Below, piece by piece: positions 13,664 to 19,934 of a stretch of DNA of 19,934 bases (positions are counted from its first letter, which is position 1; every line of letters begins with the position of its first letter). This DNA is from JAJRVH01 sp964505995 (GTDB lineage Bacteria > Pseudomonadota > Zetaproteobacteria > Mariprofundales > Mariprofundaceae). Under the pieces are notes generated by a model, which worked only from the letters and a program-made list of their open reading frames with translations, searched no databases and was not told the DNA's origin. The stretch covers positions 1-19,934 of the forward strand of contig CAZDLB010000020.1 of the NCBI GenBank assembly GCA_964505995.1, written 5' to 3'. The translations under genes and the position numbers were made by a program.

Positions 13664-13718
13664 GTCTGTGTGGATGGGCCGGTGTTCGAGGCCGGTCTGC
13701 TGCCGGAGTTCGCCTGAA
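13664..13718 (+). repeat. 55-nt direct duplication, right copy (assembly overlap)
   Basis: Exact copy of 13509-13563. It encodes the last pyrK codons again (ending at TGA 13715-13717) and contains the probable start of the next gene. It should not be counted as a second pyrK fragment. Confidence 0.9.
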
Positions 13719-14262
13719 TCGGGACCAGATCGGGGATGTGCTGGGCTTCTGGTTCGAGGAGCTTGAGCCGGTGCAGTGGTGGCAGAAGGATGCGGCAGTG
13801 GATCAGGAGATCCGCGCCCGCTTCGGGGAACTTCATGGGCGGGCCTGTCGCTGCGAGCTGTTCGGCTGGCGGGAAACCGATGACGGACGGCTGGCCGAGA
13901 TCATCGTGCTCGATCAGTTCTCCCGCAATCTCTTCCGGGATCAGCCCGAAGCCTTTGCCGCCGATCCGATGGCGCTGGCGCTGGCCCAGGAGGCCGTCCG
14001 CATGGGTGTGGACCGGCGGCTGGATGTGCCGCAGCGCGCCTTTATCTACATGCCGTACATGCACAGCGAATCGCGACTGATCCATGAGCAGGCCGTGCGT
14101 CTGTTCGACCAGCCCGGGGTCGAGTTCAATCTGGAATTCGAGTTGAAACACAAGGCCATCATCGATCGTTTCGGCCGCTATCCCCACCGCAACGCCATTC
14201 TGGGAAGGGATTCAACGCCCGAGGAACTGGCGTTTCTGAAACAGCCGGACTCCTCGTTCTAA
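13714..14262 (+). CDS. DUF924 family protein, about 182 aa (start uncertain)
   Basis: Soluble, helical DUF924 (YbcJ/TPR-like) protein of unknown function. Family features: DVLGFWFEELEPVQWW near the start, IIVLDQFSRNLFRDQPEAFAADPMALALAQ in the middle, and RAFIYMPYMHSESRLIHEQAV; the C-terminus ends EELAFLKQPDSSF. There is no ATG at the expected place. CTG at 13714 overlaps the pyrK stop (CTGA) and has GGAG 5 nt upstream, so I use it; GTG at 13738 is the alternative but would cut the conserved DV, and an ATG at 13463 (after merging the duplicated 55 nt) would lie deep in pyrK. The overlap suggests it belongs to the pyr operon; a pyrimidine role is not implied. Confidence 0.85.
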   Translation: MNRDQIGDVLGFWFEELEPVQWWQKDAAVDQEIRARFGELHGRACRCELFGWRETDDGRLAEIIVLDQFSRNLFRDQPEAFAADPMALALAQEAVRMGVDRRLDVPQRAFIYMPYMHSESRLIHEQAVRLFDQPGVEFNLEFELKHKAIIDRFGRYPHRNAILGRDSTPEELAFLKQPDSSF

Positions 14263-14303
14263 ATCCCGCATCTTTCGGCAAACCGCATGCGCGAAAAATC
14301 TGC

Positions 14304-14324
14304 GCGGAAGCGGTGAGTTTCCGC
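14304..14324. terminator. Hairpin in the gap after the DUF924 gene, possible operon end
   Basis: GCGGAA (14304-14309) pairs with TTCCGC (14319-14324) around a 9-nt loop, within the 99-nt gap before the NlpC/P60 gene. A short CACGGTTT follows but no proper T-tract, so terminator activity is doubtful. I see no convincing promoter in the gap, apart from TGCTACGAT near 14347-14355, which is too close to the ATG to be sure of. Confidence 0.3.
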
Positions 14325-14361
14325 ACGGTTTCATCCTCTGCCGTCATGCTACGATGGCTTC

Positions 14362-14889
14362 ATGAAACGCCTGATCCTTTCTCCGATCCGTTTATTGCGC
14401 TGGCCGGGCCTGGGCATTGCAATGGTGTGCTGCGTGTTTGTGCTCGGGCCGGCATCCGCGCTGGCGCGCCATGCGGGCACCTACGATGCGGCATATATCC
14501 ACAAGGCCGATGAGCAGATTCGGCAGCAGCTGCAGCGTTTTTACCGGCACTGGCAGGGCGTGCCCTATGCATACGGAGGCACGAATATGCATGGCGTGGA
14601 CTGCTCCGGCTTTGTCTATCGTCTGTTTCGCGATGTGTATGGGCTTCGCGTGCCGCGAACGACGCGCGAGCTGGCCCGGCTGCCCTGGCGTGTGGATGCG
14701 AACCACCTGATTGCCGGCGATGTGCTGATCTTCGGTCGCAACGCCCGCAACCTGCATGTCGGCGTGTATCTGGCCGACGGCGAGTTCATCCACGCCTCGA
14801 AATCGAAGGGTGTGATCAAGTCATCGCTGAGCAATCCCTACTGGGCCAGCCGCTATATCCGGGCGGTGCGCGTTCAGGCCTCGCACTGA
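14362..14889 (+). CDS. Exported NlpC/P60 family cell-wall peptidase, 175 aa
   Basis: NlpC/P60 cysteine peptidases cut gamma-D-Glu-diaminopimelate-type bonds in peptidoglycan stem peptides. The N-terminus has a basic start and a hydrophobic core (LGIAMVCCVFVLGP), with a likely signal peptidase I site after ASALA (residue 35). The catalytic domain follows at once: YAYGGTNMHGVDCSGFVYRLF with Cys81, GDVLIFG, LHVGVYL with His132, and FIHAS with His144. No SH3 or LysM targeting domain is present, so it is a minimal Spr/NlpC-type enzyme. Two cysteines in the signal region are not in a clear lipobox. Its stop is 7 nt from the convergent yciH-like stop. Confidence 0.92.
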   Translation: MKRLILSPIRLLRWPGLGIAMVCCVFVLGPASALARHAGTYDAAYIHKADEQIRQQLQRFYRHWQGVPYAYGGTNMHGVDCSGFVYRLFRDVYGLRVPRTTRELARLPWRVDANHLIAGDVLIFGRNARNLHVGVYLADGEFIHASKSKGVIKSSLSNPYWASRYIRAVRVQASH

Positions 14890-14896
14890 TCGCGGA

Positions 14897-15256
14897 TCAG
14901 CCGCCGGCCAGCCTGGCCTTGAATCCTTCCTTCTCAAGCAGTTCCAGCAGTTTTTCGCGATGATCGCCCTGAATCTCCAGTTCCGCGCCCTTGACCGCGC
15001 CGCCGCAGCCGAGCTGGCCTTTCAGTTTTTTCAGCAGGCGCTTCATCTGGTCGGCATCCAGCGGCAGGCCGGAGATGACGCAGACGCTCTTGCCGCCGCG
15101 CCCCTTGCTTTCGCGCCGTATGCGCACGCCCTGCTTGGCCGGATTGCGAATGACCGGGGCATGCTTCGGGGAGACCTTTCCTGTTTTCCGGCGTTCCATC
15201 GGCTTGGCGAGCGAACCGTCCACCGTGGAATAAACCAGCTTGCGATCATTGCCCAT
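14897..15256 (-). CDS. yciH: YciH/SUI1 (eIF1-like) translation factor, 119 aa
   Basis: Bacterial homologue of eukaryotic eIF1; E. coli YciH can influence initiation fidelity. A charged, flexible N-terminal half (KLVYSTVDGSLAKP, then many Lys/Arg) precedes the SUI1 domain from about residue 43: VRIRRESKGRGGKSVCVISGL, LKKLKGQLGCGGAVKG and the end LELLEKEGFKA. Start 15256 has GAGGTG about 7 nt upstream; an in-frame ATG 20 codons further up lies inside the neighbouring gene and is rejected. It follows the cNMP/FHA-like gene by 10 nt, so the two are probably cotranscribed. Confidence 0.93.
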   Translation of the reverse strand: MGNDRKLVYSTVDGSLAKPMERRKTGKVSPKHAPVIRNPAKQGVRIRRESKGRGGKSVCVISGLPLDADQMKRLLKKLKGQLGCGGAVKGAELEIQGDHREKLLELLEKEGFKARLAGG

Positions 15257-15266
15257 GCAGCGCACC

Positions 15267-16028
15267 TCAGGTCTGAACCCGGAGCGAAAACTCGTACGGG
15301 TCGGAGATTTCCCCAAATCTCAGGATATGCTTGCCCGGAGGCAAGGGCCGGATGCAGCCGGCCTTGCCGTAACCGATGCGTTCGTCATTCACCTCGCAGT
15401 AATCCCCGTGCTGCATCAGACGCAGTTGCAGGCCCCCATCCCCGGCCGCCTCGATGCAGAGATGCTGCTCGCGCAGCATGCGCGTGGAACCGGCCAGCGG
15501 CAGATCGACCTGGCAATGATCGCGGAAGAGGTCGGTGACGCTCTGCGGCGGGCGGTGGGCGCCGATATACCAGGGCAGCCGCGTGATCAGCCGCGGCCGG
15601 TTGCAAAGCGCCTGGCGCGACAGATCGTTCAACCCCTCGATTCTGGCATGGATGACGACGGTGTCGTCCAGCTCATCATCAAGCTGATCATCGAGCAGGG
15701 CATGTTTCAGGCGGGCGAAGAGCGCGGCCAGCAGCGGTGTCAGGTTTCTGCCGGGGCCGTTGACCAGGCGGATCAGCGTGCCCCGGTCGATGACCTCCAT
15801 CGTGCCGTCGGTCAGCGCCGTGACGGTAGCCGTCCGGCTTGGGGTCAGGCCGGCCAGGCCCAGCTCGCCGACGATCTCGCCCGGCCCGAGCGAGGTCGTC
15901 GTGATGCTGCCGTTCGCCCGTTTGTGGCTGACCTGAACCCAGCCACTCTGAATCAGGTAGGCCGCCGTATCCTTTTCGCCCTGCGAGATGATGCACTCGC
16001 CTTCGGTAAAATCGATGATTCGTGCCAT
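15267..16028 (-). CDS. Cyclic nucleotide-binding domain plus FHA-like domain protein, 253 aa
   Basis: Residues about 1-110 form a CRP-type cNMP-binding barrel with a well-kept phosphate-binding cassette, GEIVGELGLAGLTPSRTATVTA (50-71), including E55 and R65. A charged helical linker (LLDDQLDDELDD, 111-122) follows. The second half lacks any helix-turn-helix; instead it has beta-rich segments reading LITRLPWYIGA (147-157), VDLPLAGSTRMLREQHLCIE (174-193) and GDYCEVNDERIG (208-219), resembling a divergent FHA domain with His189 where FHA proteins have the Ser-x-x-His motif. So it may bind a nucleotide and a phosphoprotein rather than DNA. Start 16028 has GGGAG about 7 nt upstream. It diverges from pdhA and precedes yciH. 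The FHA assignment is tentative. Confidence 0.72.
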   Translation of the reverse strand: MARIIDFTEGECIISQGEKDTAAYLIQSGWVQVSHKRANGSITTTSLGPGEIVGELGLAGLTPSRTATVTALTDGTMEVIDRGTLIRLVNGPGRNLTPLLAALFARLKHALLDDQLDDELDDTVVIHARIEGLNDLSRQALCNRPRLITRLPWYIGAHRPPQSVTDLFRDHCQVDLPLAGSTRMLREQHLCIEAAGDGGLQLRLMQHGDYCEVNDERIGYGKAGCIRPLPPGKHILRFGEISDPYEFSLRVQT

Positions 16029-16057
16029 GCGTTGCTCCCTGCATCCGATCGCTTGCG

Positions 16058-16075
16058 CCCTTTCAAGGAAAAGGG
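16058..16075. repeat. Small perfect hairpin in the divergent gap before pdhA
   Basis: CCCTTT (16058-16063) and AAAGGG (16070-16075) pair around a 6-nt loop, 30 nt upstream of the cNMP/FHA-like start, in its 5' untranslated region or promoter zone. The rest of the 182-nt divergent gap (16029-16210) shows the two ribosome sites but no convincing promoter to my eye. It may be an operator or nothing. Confidence 0.35.
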
Positions 16076-16210
16076 AAGATCGCGTGGAATCGTAAGCCCT
16101 GAAGGCGGCCGGGATGTGATGCAGCTCGCAAAGCCACGCAATGGCTACGGTTGCTGCCGCATCGAGCCTCGTGCAGGATTCGCCGACTTTTTCCGAAGGC
16201 TGGAGGTTTC

Positions 16211-17260
16211 ATGTCTGCAAAGCAGAAAAAGGAGGCCGGGATTACCCATGACGGGCGCTTCTACGGCGTGGATCAACTCAATGCGATGCACGATTCCATG
16301 CTGTTCATCCGGCGCTTCGAGGAAAAGGCCGGTCAGCTCTACGGCCTGAAGAAGATCGGTGGCTTCTGCCATCTGTGCAATGGCCAGGAGGCCGTGTGCG
16401 TCGGCATCCACCATGCCGCCGAGCCGACGGATTATATCCTGACCAGCTACCGCGACCACGGCCATGTGCTGGCGCGAGGCTCGGATCCGACGGCGGTCAT
16501 GGCCGAACTGCTCGGACGCGCCGGCGGCATCGTCAAGGGCAAGGGCGGTTCGATGCACATGTTCGATGTCGAGCGCAATTTCGCCGGCGGCAACGGCATC
16601 GTCGGCGAGCAGGTTCCGGTGGGCCTGGGCTTCGGTTTCTCCAGCTGGTACAAGGAAGACGGCAAGGTCACGCTGACGATCATGGGCGATGGCGGCATCA
16701 ATCAGGGCGCGGTCTATGAATCCTTCAACATGGCAGCACTGTGGAAGCTGCCGATCGTGTTTGTCGTCGAGAACAACCAGTATGCGATGGGCACGTCGCT
16801 GGATCGCGCCAGTGCCGAAACGCACCTGTTCAAGCGCGGCATCTCCTTCAAGATCCCGGGCATGCAGATCGACGGCATGGACGTGCTCGAGGTTGAAAGG
16901 AAGATGCGCGAGGCCATCGATCACGCCCGTTCCGGCGAGGGGCCGATCCTGGTGGAGGCGATCACCTATCGCTATCGCGGACATTCGATGTCGGATCCTG
17001 CGACCTATCGCTCCCGCGCCGAGGTGGACGAATGGCGCTCGGGCCGCGATCCGATCGCCCGGCTGGAAAGTCAGATGATCGAGGCGGGGCTTGCCACCGA
17101 AGAGGAATTCAAGCAGCGCGACAGGGACATCAAGAAGGAGGTCAATGCGGTGGCCAAGGCCGCGGAGGCCCAGCCCGAGCCCGATGCGTCGGAGCTCTGG
17201 ACCGATGTCTATTCCGACCCCATTGAGGGCGCATATCCCTATCCCGGGAAGGTGAGCTGA
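16211..17260 (+). CDS. pdhA: Pyruvate dehydrogenase E1 component, alpha subunit, 349 aa
   Basis: The thiamine-diphosphate half of heterodimeric E1, which decarboxylates pyruvate and passes the acetyl unit to lipoyl-E2. The ThDP motif GDGGINQGA runs from 159, ending with NN at 188-189 (VVENNQYAMGTS), the canonical GDG-x(n)-NN. The active-site entry segment RYRGHSMSDPATYR (254-267) matches the mitochondrial loop whose serine is phosphorylated in eukaryotes. SYRDHGHVLARG and GKGGSMHMF are also standard. Start 16211 follows GGAGG. It lies 2 nt before pdhB. The sequence is of the alphaproteobacterial/mitochondrial type, not the single-chain AceE of most gammaproteobacteria. Confidence 0.95.
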   Translation: MSAKQKKEAGITHDGRFYGVDQLNAMHDSMLFIRRFEEKAGQLYGLKKIGGFCHLCNGQEAVCVGIHHAAEPTDYILTSYRDHGHVLARGSDPTAVMAELLGRAGGIVKGKGGSMHMFDVERNFAGGNGIVGEQVPVGLGFGFSSWYKEDGKVTLTIMGDGGINQGAVYESFNMAALWKLPIVFVVENNQYAMGTSLDRASAETHLFKRGISFKIPGMQIDGMDVLEVERKMREAIDHARSGEGPILVEAITYRYRGHSMSDPATYRSRAEVDEWRSGRDPIARLESQMIEAGLATEEEFKQRDRDIKKEVNAVAKAAEAQPEPDASELWTDVYSDPIEGAYPYPGKVS

Positions 17261-17262
17261 AG

Positions 17263-18243
17263 ATGAGCAAGATTACCTATCGTGAAGCACTGAATCAGGC
17301 GATGTGCGAGGAGATGGAGCGCGACGACCGCGTATTCCTGATGGGCGAGGAGGTCGCCGAGTACAACGGCGCCTACAAGGTCAGCCAGGGCATGCTGGAG
17401 AAGTTCGGCCCCAAGCGCGTGATCGACACGCCGATCACCGAACTCGGCTTTGCCGGGCTGGGTGTGGGCGCGGCGATGGCCGGCCTGCGTCCGATCATCG
17501 AATTCATGACCTGGAATTTCGCGATTCTGGCCATGGACCAGATCGTCAATGCCGCCGCCAAGATGAAATACATGTCCGGCGGGCAGTACAGCGTCCCGAT
17601 GGTCTTCCGGGGCGCCGGAGGATCGGCCGCGCGCGTCGGCGCGCAGCACTCGCAGTCGCTGGAGAACTGGATGGCCAATGTGCCCGGGCTGAAGGTCGTG
17701 ATGCCGTCGAACCCGGCGGATGCCAAGGGTCTGCTGAAGGCTTCGATCCGCGACAATGATACCGTCGTCTTCATCGAGAACGAGATCAACTACGGTGATG
17801 TCGGCGAGGTGCCGGACGGGGAATACATCATTCCGCTGGGTCGCGCCGACGTGAAGCGCGCCGGTTCCGACGTGACGATCGTCGCGCACTCGCGCATGAC
17901 CGGTTTCGCGCTGGCCGCGGCCGAGGAGCTGGCCAAACAGGGAATTCAGGCCGAGGTTGTGGATCCGCGCACGATCCGGCCGCTGGATGAGAACACGATC
18001 CTGGCCAGCGTGGCCAAGACGAACCGCTGCGTCGTGGTCGAGGAAGGCTGGCGCTTTGCCGGCATCGGCGCCGAGATCTCGGCGCGCATCATGGAGCGTG
18101 GCTTCGACGACCTGGACGCGCCGGTCGTGCGCGTGACCGGCAAGGATGTGCCGATGCCCTATGCCGCGAATCTCGAGGCGATGGCGCTGCCGAGCATCGC
18201 CGAGATCGTCGAGGCGGCACGCGTGGTCTGCAACCGCGCATGA
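17263..18243 (+). CDS. pdhB: Pyruvate dehydrogenase E1 component, beta subunit, 326 aa
   Basis: Partner of PdhA; forms the alpha2beta2 E1. It starts directly with ITYREALNQAMCEEMERDD, so it lacks the N-terminal lipoyl domain that many alphaproteobacterial E1-beta chains carry. Family blocks include FLMGEEVAEYNGAYKVSQG, RVIDTPITELGFAGLGVG, IEFMTWNFAILAMDQI, FRGAGGSAARVGAQHSQS, and the C-terminal transketolase-like DPRTIRPLD and VEEGWRFAGIG. It is separated from pdhA by 2 nt and from pdhC by 74 nt containing a hairpin. Length and motifs are normal. Confidence 0.96.
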   Translation: MSKITYREALNQAMCEEMERDDRVFLMGEEVAEYNGAYKVSQGMLEKFGPKRVIDTPITELGFAGLGVGAAMAGLRPIIEFMTWNFAILAMDQIVNAAAKMKYMSGGQYSVPMVFRGAGGSAARVGAQHSQSLENWMANVPGLKVVMPSNPADAKGLLKASIRDNDTVVFIENEINYGDVGEVPDGEYIIPLGRADVKRAGSDVTIVAHSRMTGFALAAAEELAKQGIQAEVVDPRTIRPLDENTILASVAKTNRCVVVEEGWRFAGIGAEISARIMERGFDDLDAPVVRVTGKDVPMPYAANLEAMALPSIAEIVEAARVVCNRA

Positions 18244-18272
18244 TGCTTTTCATGACAGGTCCGGACGCGAAG

Positions 18273-18293
18273 TGCCTGGCTCCGGGCCTGGCA
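18273..18293 (+). repeat. Intercistronic hairpin between pdhB and pdhC
   Basis: TGCC-T-GGC and GCC-T-GGCA arms (18273-18280 and 18286-18293) form a 7-bp stem with one T-T mismatch around a 5-nt loop. It sits mid-gap, with no T-tract after it, so it could be an mRNA-stability or attenuating element between E1 and E2. The remaining gap holds only the pdhC ribosome site GGGG (18307-18310). Confidence 0.4.
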
Positions 18294-18317
18294 GCTTGAG
18301 TTTACAGGGGTTTTCAT

Positions 18318-19625
18318 ATGCCGATTGATATATTCATGACCCAGCTGTCGCCGACGATGACCGAGGGCAAGATCGCCCGCTGGCTGAAGAAGGAGGGCGA
18401 TACCCTGGAATCCGGCGAGGTGCTCGCCGAGATCGAGACGGACAAGGCCACGATGGAGATGGAGGTCGTGGACGAGGGCATCCTGCACAAGATCCTCGCG
18501 CCGGAGGGTTCCGTCGTGCCGGTCGGCGCGCCGATCGGTGTGATCGCCGAGGAAGGCGAGGAGGTGCCGGACGACTACAGGCCTCAGGCCGGTGAAGCTG
18601 CTCCCAGTAATGCGGAAGCGGCAACCCCCGAACCCGAGGCGACGCCACAACCGGCTGCGGAAGCGGCCGCCCAGCCCGCGCCGCAGCCTGCGCCGCAGGC
18701 GGCTGTGCAGCCCGCGGCCTCGGATCGGCGCATCAAGGCCAGTCCGCTGGCCCGTCGTCTGGCGAAACAGAAGGGCATCAACCTGGCCGCCATCCAGGGC
18801 ACCGGTCCGAACGGCCGCATCGTCAAGGCCGATATCGAGAAGGCGCTCCGCCGCGGCATCAACCTCGGCGGCGGCACAGCGGCCACGACACCGCCGCCGG
18901 CCCGCCCGCTGCCGGCCGGTCCCCTGCCGTATCACGAGGATGAGTTCGAGCGCGTCGAGAACACGATGATGCGCAAGGCCATTGCGCGCAGGCTGTCCGA
19001 GTCCAAGCAGGTCGTGCCGCATTTCTATCTGACCATCGATGTGGCCATGGACCGGCTGATGGATCTGCGTGCCCAGCTCAACGAGGCCGCGGACGGCAGC
19101 TTCAAGCTTTCGGTCAATGATTTCATCATCAAGGCTGCGGCCAAGGCGCTGATGGACGTGCCGGCGGCGAATGCGACCTGGACCGAGAGCCATACGCTCC
19201 GGCACAGGCATGCGCATATCTCGGTGGCCGTGGCCATTGACGGTGGCCTGATTACGCCGGTGGTCCGCTTTGCCGAGCAGAAGGGCATTGTCGATATCTC
19301 CGGTGAGGTCAAGGAGCTGGCCGCCCGCGCCCGCGAGGGTTCTCTCAAGCCGGAGGAATATACCGGCGGCACGTTCTCGATCTCCAATCTCGGCATGTAC
19401 GGCATCCGGCAGTTTGCCGCCATCGTCAATCCGCCCGAGGGTGCGATCCTGGCCGTCGGGGCGACCGAGGACCGGGCCGTGGTCGAGAACGGCGAGGTGA
19501 AGGTGAAGAAGATGATGACGCTGACGCTGTCCTGCGACCACCGGGTCGTGGACGGCGCCGTGGGCGCGGAGTTCCTGGCCGCGCTGAAGAAGCACCTCGA
19601 AACCCCGGCCAGTGTGCTGATCTAG
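18318..19625 (+). CDS. pdhC: Dihydrolipoyllysine acetyltransferase, pyruvate dehydrogenase E2, 435 aa
   Basis: Core of the pyruvate dehydrogenase complex, transferring acetyl from lipoamide to CoA. Domains: lipoyl domain 1-80 with the lipoylated Lys43 in ETDKATME; an Ala/Pro/Glu-rich linker about 90-135; peripheral-subunit-binding domain about 138-176 (IKASPLARRLAKQKGI, GTGPNGRIVKADIEKAL); a second linker with Pro runs; and the acyltransferase domain from about 210 with FSISNLGMYG and SCDHRVVDG (His408, Asp412). It has a single lipoyl domain. MPIDIFMTQLSPTMTEGKIA and the layout resemble mitochondrial/alphaproteobacterial E2. The lipoyl-coding part is nearly repeated in the next gene. Confidence 0.96.
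   Translation: MPIDIFMTQLSPTMTEGKIARWLKKEGDTLESGEVLAEIETDKATMEMEVVDEGILHKILAPEGSVVPVGAPIGVIAEEGEEVPDDYRPQAGEAAPSNAEAATPEPEATPQPAAEAAAQPAPQPAPQAAVQPAASDRRIKASPLARRLAKQKGINLAAIQGTGPNGRIVKADIEKALRRGINLGGGTAATTPPPARPLPAGPLPYHEDEFERVENTMMRKAIARRLSESKQVVPHFYLTIDVAMDRLMDLRAQLNEAADGSFKLSVNDFIIKAAAKALMDVPAANATWTESHTLRHRHAHISVAVAIDGGLITPVVRFAEQKGIVDISGEVKELAARAREGSLKPEEYTGGTFSISNLGMYGIRQFAAIVNPPEGAILAVGATEDRAVVENGEVKVKKMMTLTLSCDHRVVDGAVGAEFLAALKKHLETPASVLI
18441..18523 (+). repeat. 83-nt tract in pdhC identical to the next gene (copy 1)
   Basis: This stretch, from the GAC of the lipoyl ETDKATME codons onward, is identical to 19784-19866. It lies in a wider lipoyl-domain match (18318-18578 versus 19661-19921) with about 20 mismatches in 261 nt by my hand count and no indels. 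Confidence 0.9.
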
Positions 19626-19660
19626 GCCCAAGAACGTCCCGAACCGAACAGAGGTAAGCC

Positions 19661-19934
19661 ATGCCGATTGATATTTTCATGACCCAGCTTTCGCCGACGA
19701 TGACCGAGGGCAAGATTGTCCGCTGGTTGAAGAAGGAAGGCGATGAACTGACATCCGGCGAGGTGCTCGCCGAGGTCGAAACCGACAAGGCCACGATGGA
19801 GATGGAGGTCGTGGACGAGGGCATCCTGCACAAGATCCTCGCGCCGGAGGGTTCCGTCGTGCCGGTGGGTGCGCCGATCGGCGTGATCGCCGAGGAGGGC
19901 GAGGAGGTTCCGGAGGACTACATGCCGGAAGGTG
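19661..19934 (+). CDS. Lipoyl-domain protein, probably dihydrolipoyl dehydrogenase E3 with N-terminal lipoyl domain (partial)
   Basis: Only the N-terminal 91 codons are inside the window. They encode a lipoyl domain nearly identical to that of pdhC (MPIDIFMTQLSPTMTEGKIV, Lys43 in ETDKATME), followed by the start of a linker (EDYMPEG). Position directly after pdhA-pdhB-pdhC, 35 nt downstream of pdhC, suggests E3 carrying its own lipoyl domain, as in Neisseria and some other proteobacteria; a second E2-like protein or a free-standing lipoyl protein cannot be excluded. A possible ribosome site is AGAGG (19650-19654). The gene runs off the right edge. Confidence 0.7.
   Translation, partial: MPIDIFMTQLSPTMTEGKIVRWLKKEGDELTSGEVLAEVETDKATMEMEVVDEGILHKILAPEGSVVPVGAPIGVIAEEGEEVPEDYMPEG
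19784..19866 (+). repeat. 83-nt tract identical to pdhC lipoyl coding (copy 2)
   Basis: Identical to 18441-18523, offset by 1343 nt and in the same reading frame. Synonymous sites match too, which points to recent duplication or gene conversion rather than protein-level constraint alone. Confidence 0.9.

Noticed and set aside
13664..13717. A second pyrK fragment after the N run
   Set aside because: It is an exact 55-nt copy of the sequence before the gap and is explained by contig overlap, not gene duplication.
18601..18720. Repetitive Ala/Pro/Gln coding stretch in pdhC as a possible repeat array
   Set aside because: This is the usual flexible Ala-Pro linker of E2 proteins, with imperfect codon repeats.
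18159..19631. 490-codon minus-strand open frame opposite pdhC
   Set aside because: Shadow of the E2 gene; the Gly/Arg/Leu-rich translation mirrors the Ala/Pro linker codons on the other strand.

Overview
The window is about 19.9 kb of GC-rich DNA (roughly 60-65% G+C by eye) from a proteobacterial chromosome. It is almost fully coding and dominated by conserved housekeeping genes. Gammaproteobacterial or near-gamma affinity (a deep relative such as Acidithiobacillia or Zetaproteobacteria is possible) is suggested by the order coiled-coil protein - zapA - 6S RNA - 5-formyl-THF cyclo-ligase, by the cutA-ccdA pair, and by a ruvX-pyrR-pyrB-pyrC order like that of Pseudomonas. A YmdB-type phosphodiesterase beside the cyclo-ligase, and a heterodimeric (mitochondria/alphaproteobacteria-type) pyruvate dehydrogenase, are less typical of gammaproteobacteria. 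The species cannot be fixed from the sequence. I saw no phage, insertion sequence, CRISPR array, tRNA or rRNA.

Layout. (1) 1-107: 3' end of ubiA on the + strand. (2) 188-3588, minus strand, read from right to left: cutA (interrupted by a scaffold gap), ccdA, a short coiled-coil gene, zapA, 6S RNA (ssrS), 5-FCL and a YmdB-like phosphodiesterase, most junctions overlapping. (3) 3724-7877, + strand: a 900-residue AsmA/DUF748-like envelope protein, then gltX. (4) 7874-8725, minus: prmA, tail-to-tail with gltX. (5) 8801-14262, + strand: a tightly overlapping operon of an FNR-like flavoprotein, ruvX, pyrR, pyrB, pyrC, pyrK and a DUF924 gene. It covers the aspartate carbamoyltransferase and dihydroorotase steps, plus the electron-transfer subunit for dihydroorotate oxidation. 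(6) 14362-14889: an exported NlpC/P60 cell-wall peptidase. (7) 14897-16028, minus: a cNMP-binding/FHA-like two-domain protein followed by a YciH/SUI1 protein. (8) 16211 to the end, + strand: pdhA, pdhB, pdhC and the start of a second lipoyl-domain gene, probably E3.

Assembly. Both runs of exactly 100 N are placeholder scaffold gaps. The one after pyrK is flanked by an exact 55-nt duplication, the signature of two contigs overlapping by one k-mer, so the true sequence is probably continuous there. The other removes the middle of cutA.

Most interesting points: a 6S RNA whose closing stem reaches into the zapA coding end; AT-rich perfect inverted repeats with rare codons inside pyrC and pyrB; two ferredoxin-reductase-fold proteins bracketing the pyr genes, the first lacking the usual flavin motif; a PyrR with no visible attenuator; a cNMP-FHA-like fusion without a DNA-binding domain; and lipoyl domains of pdhC and the next gene that share an identical 83-nt tract. 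I did not find a clear new defence, mobile or biosynthetic system, and the window is mainly core metabolism.
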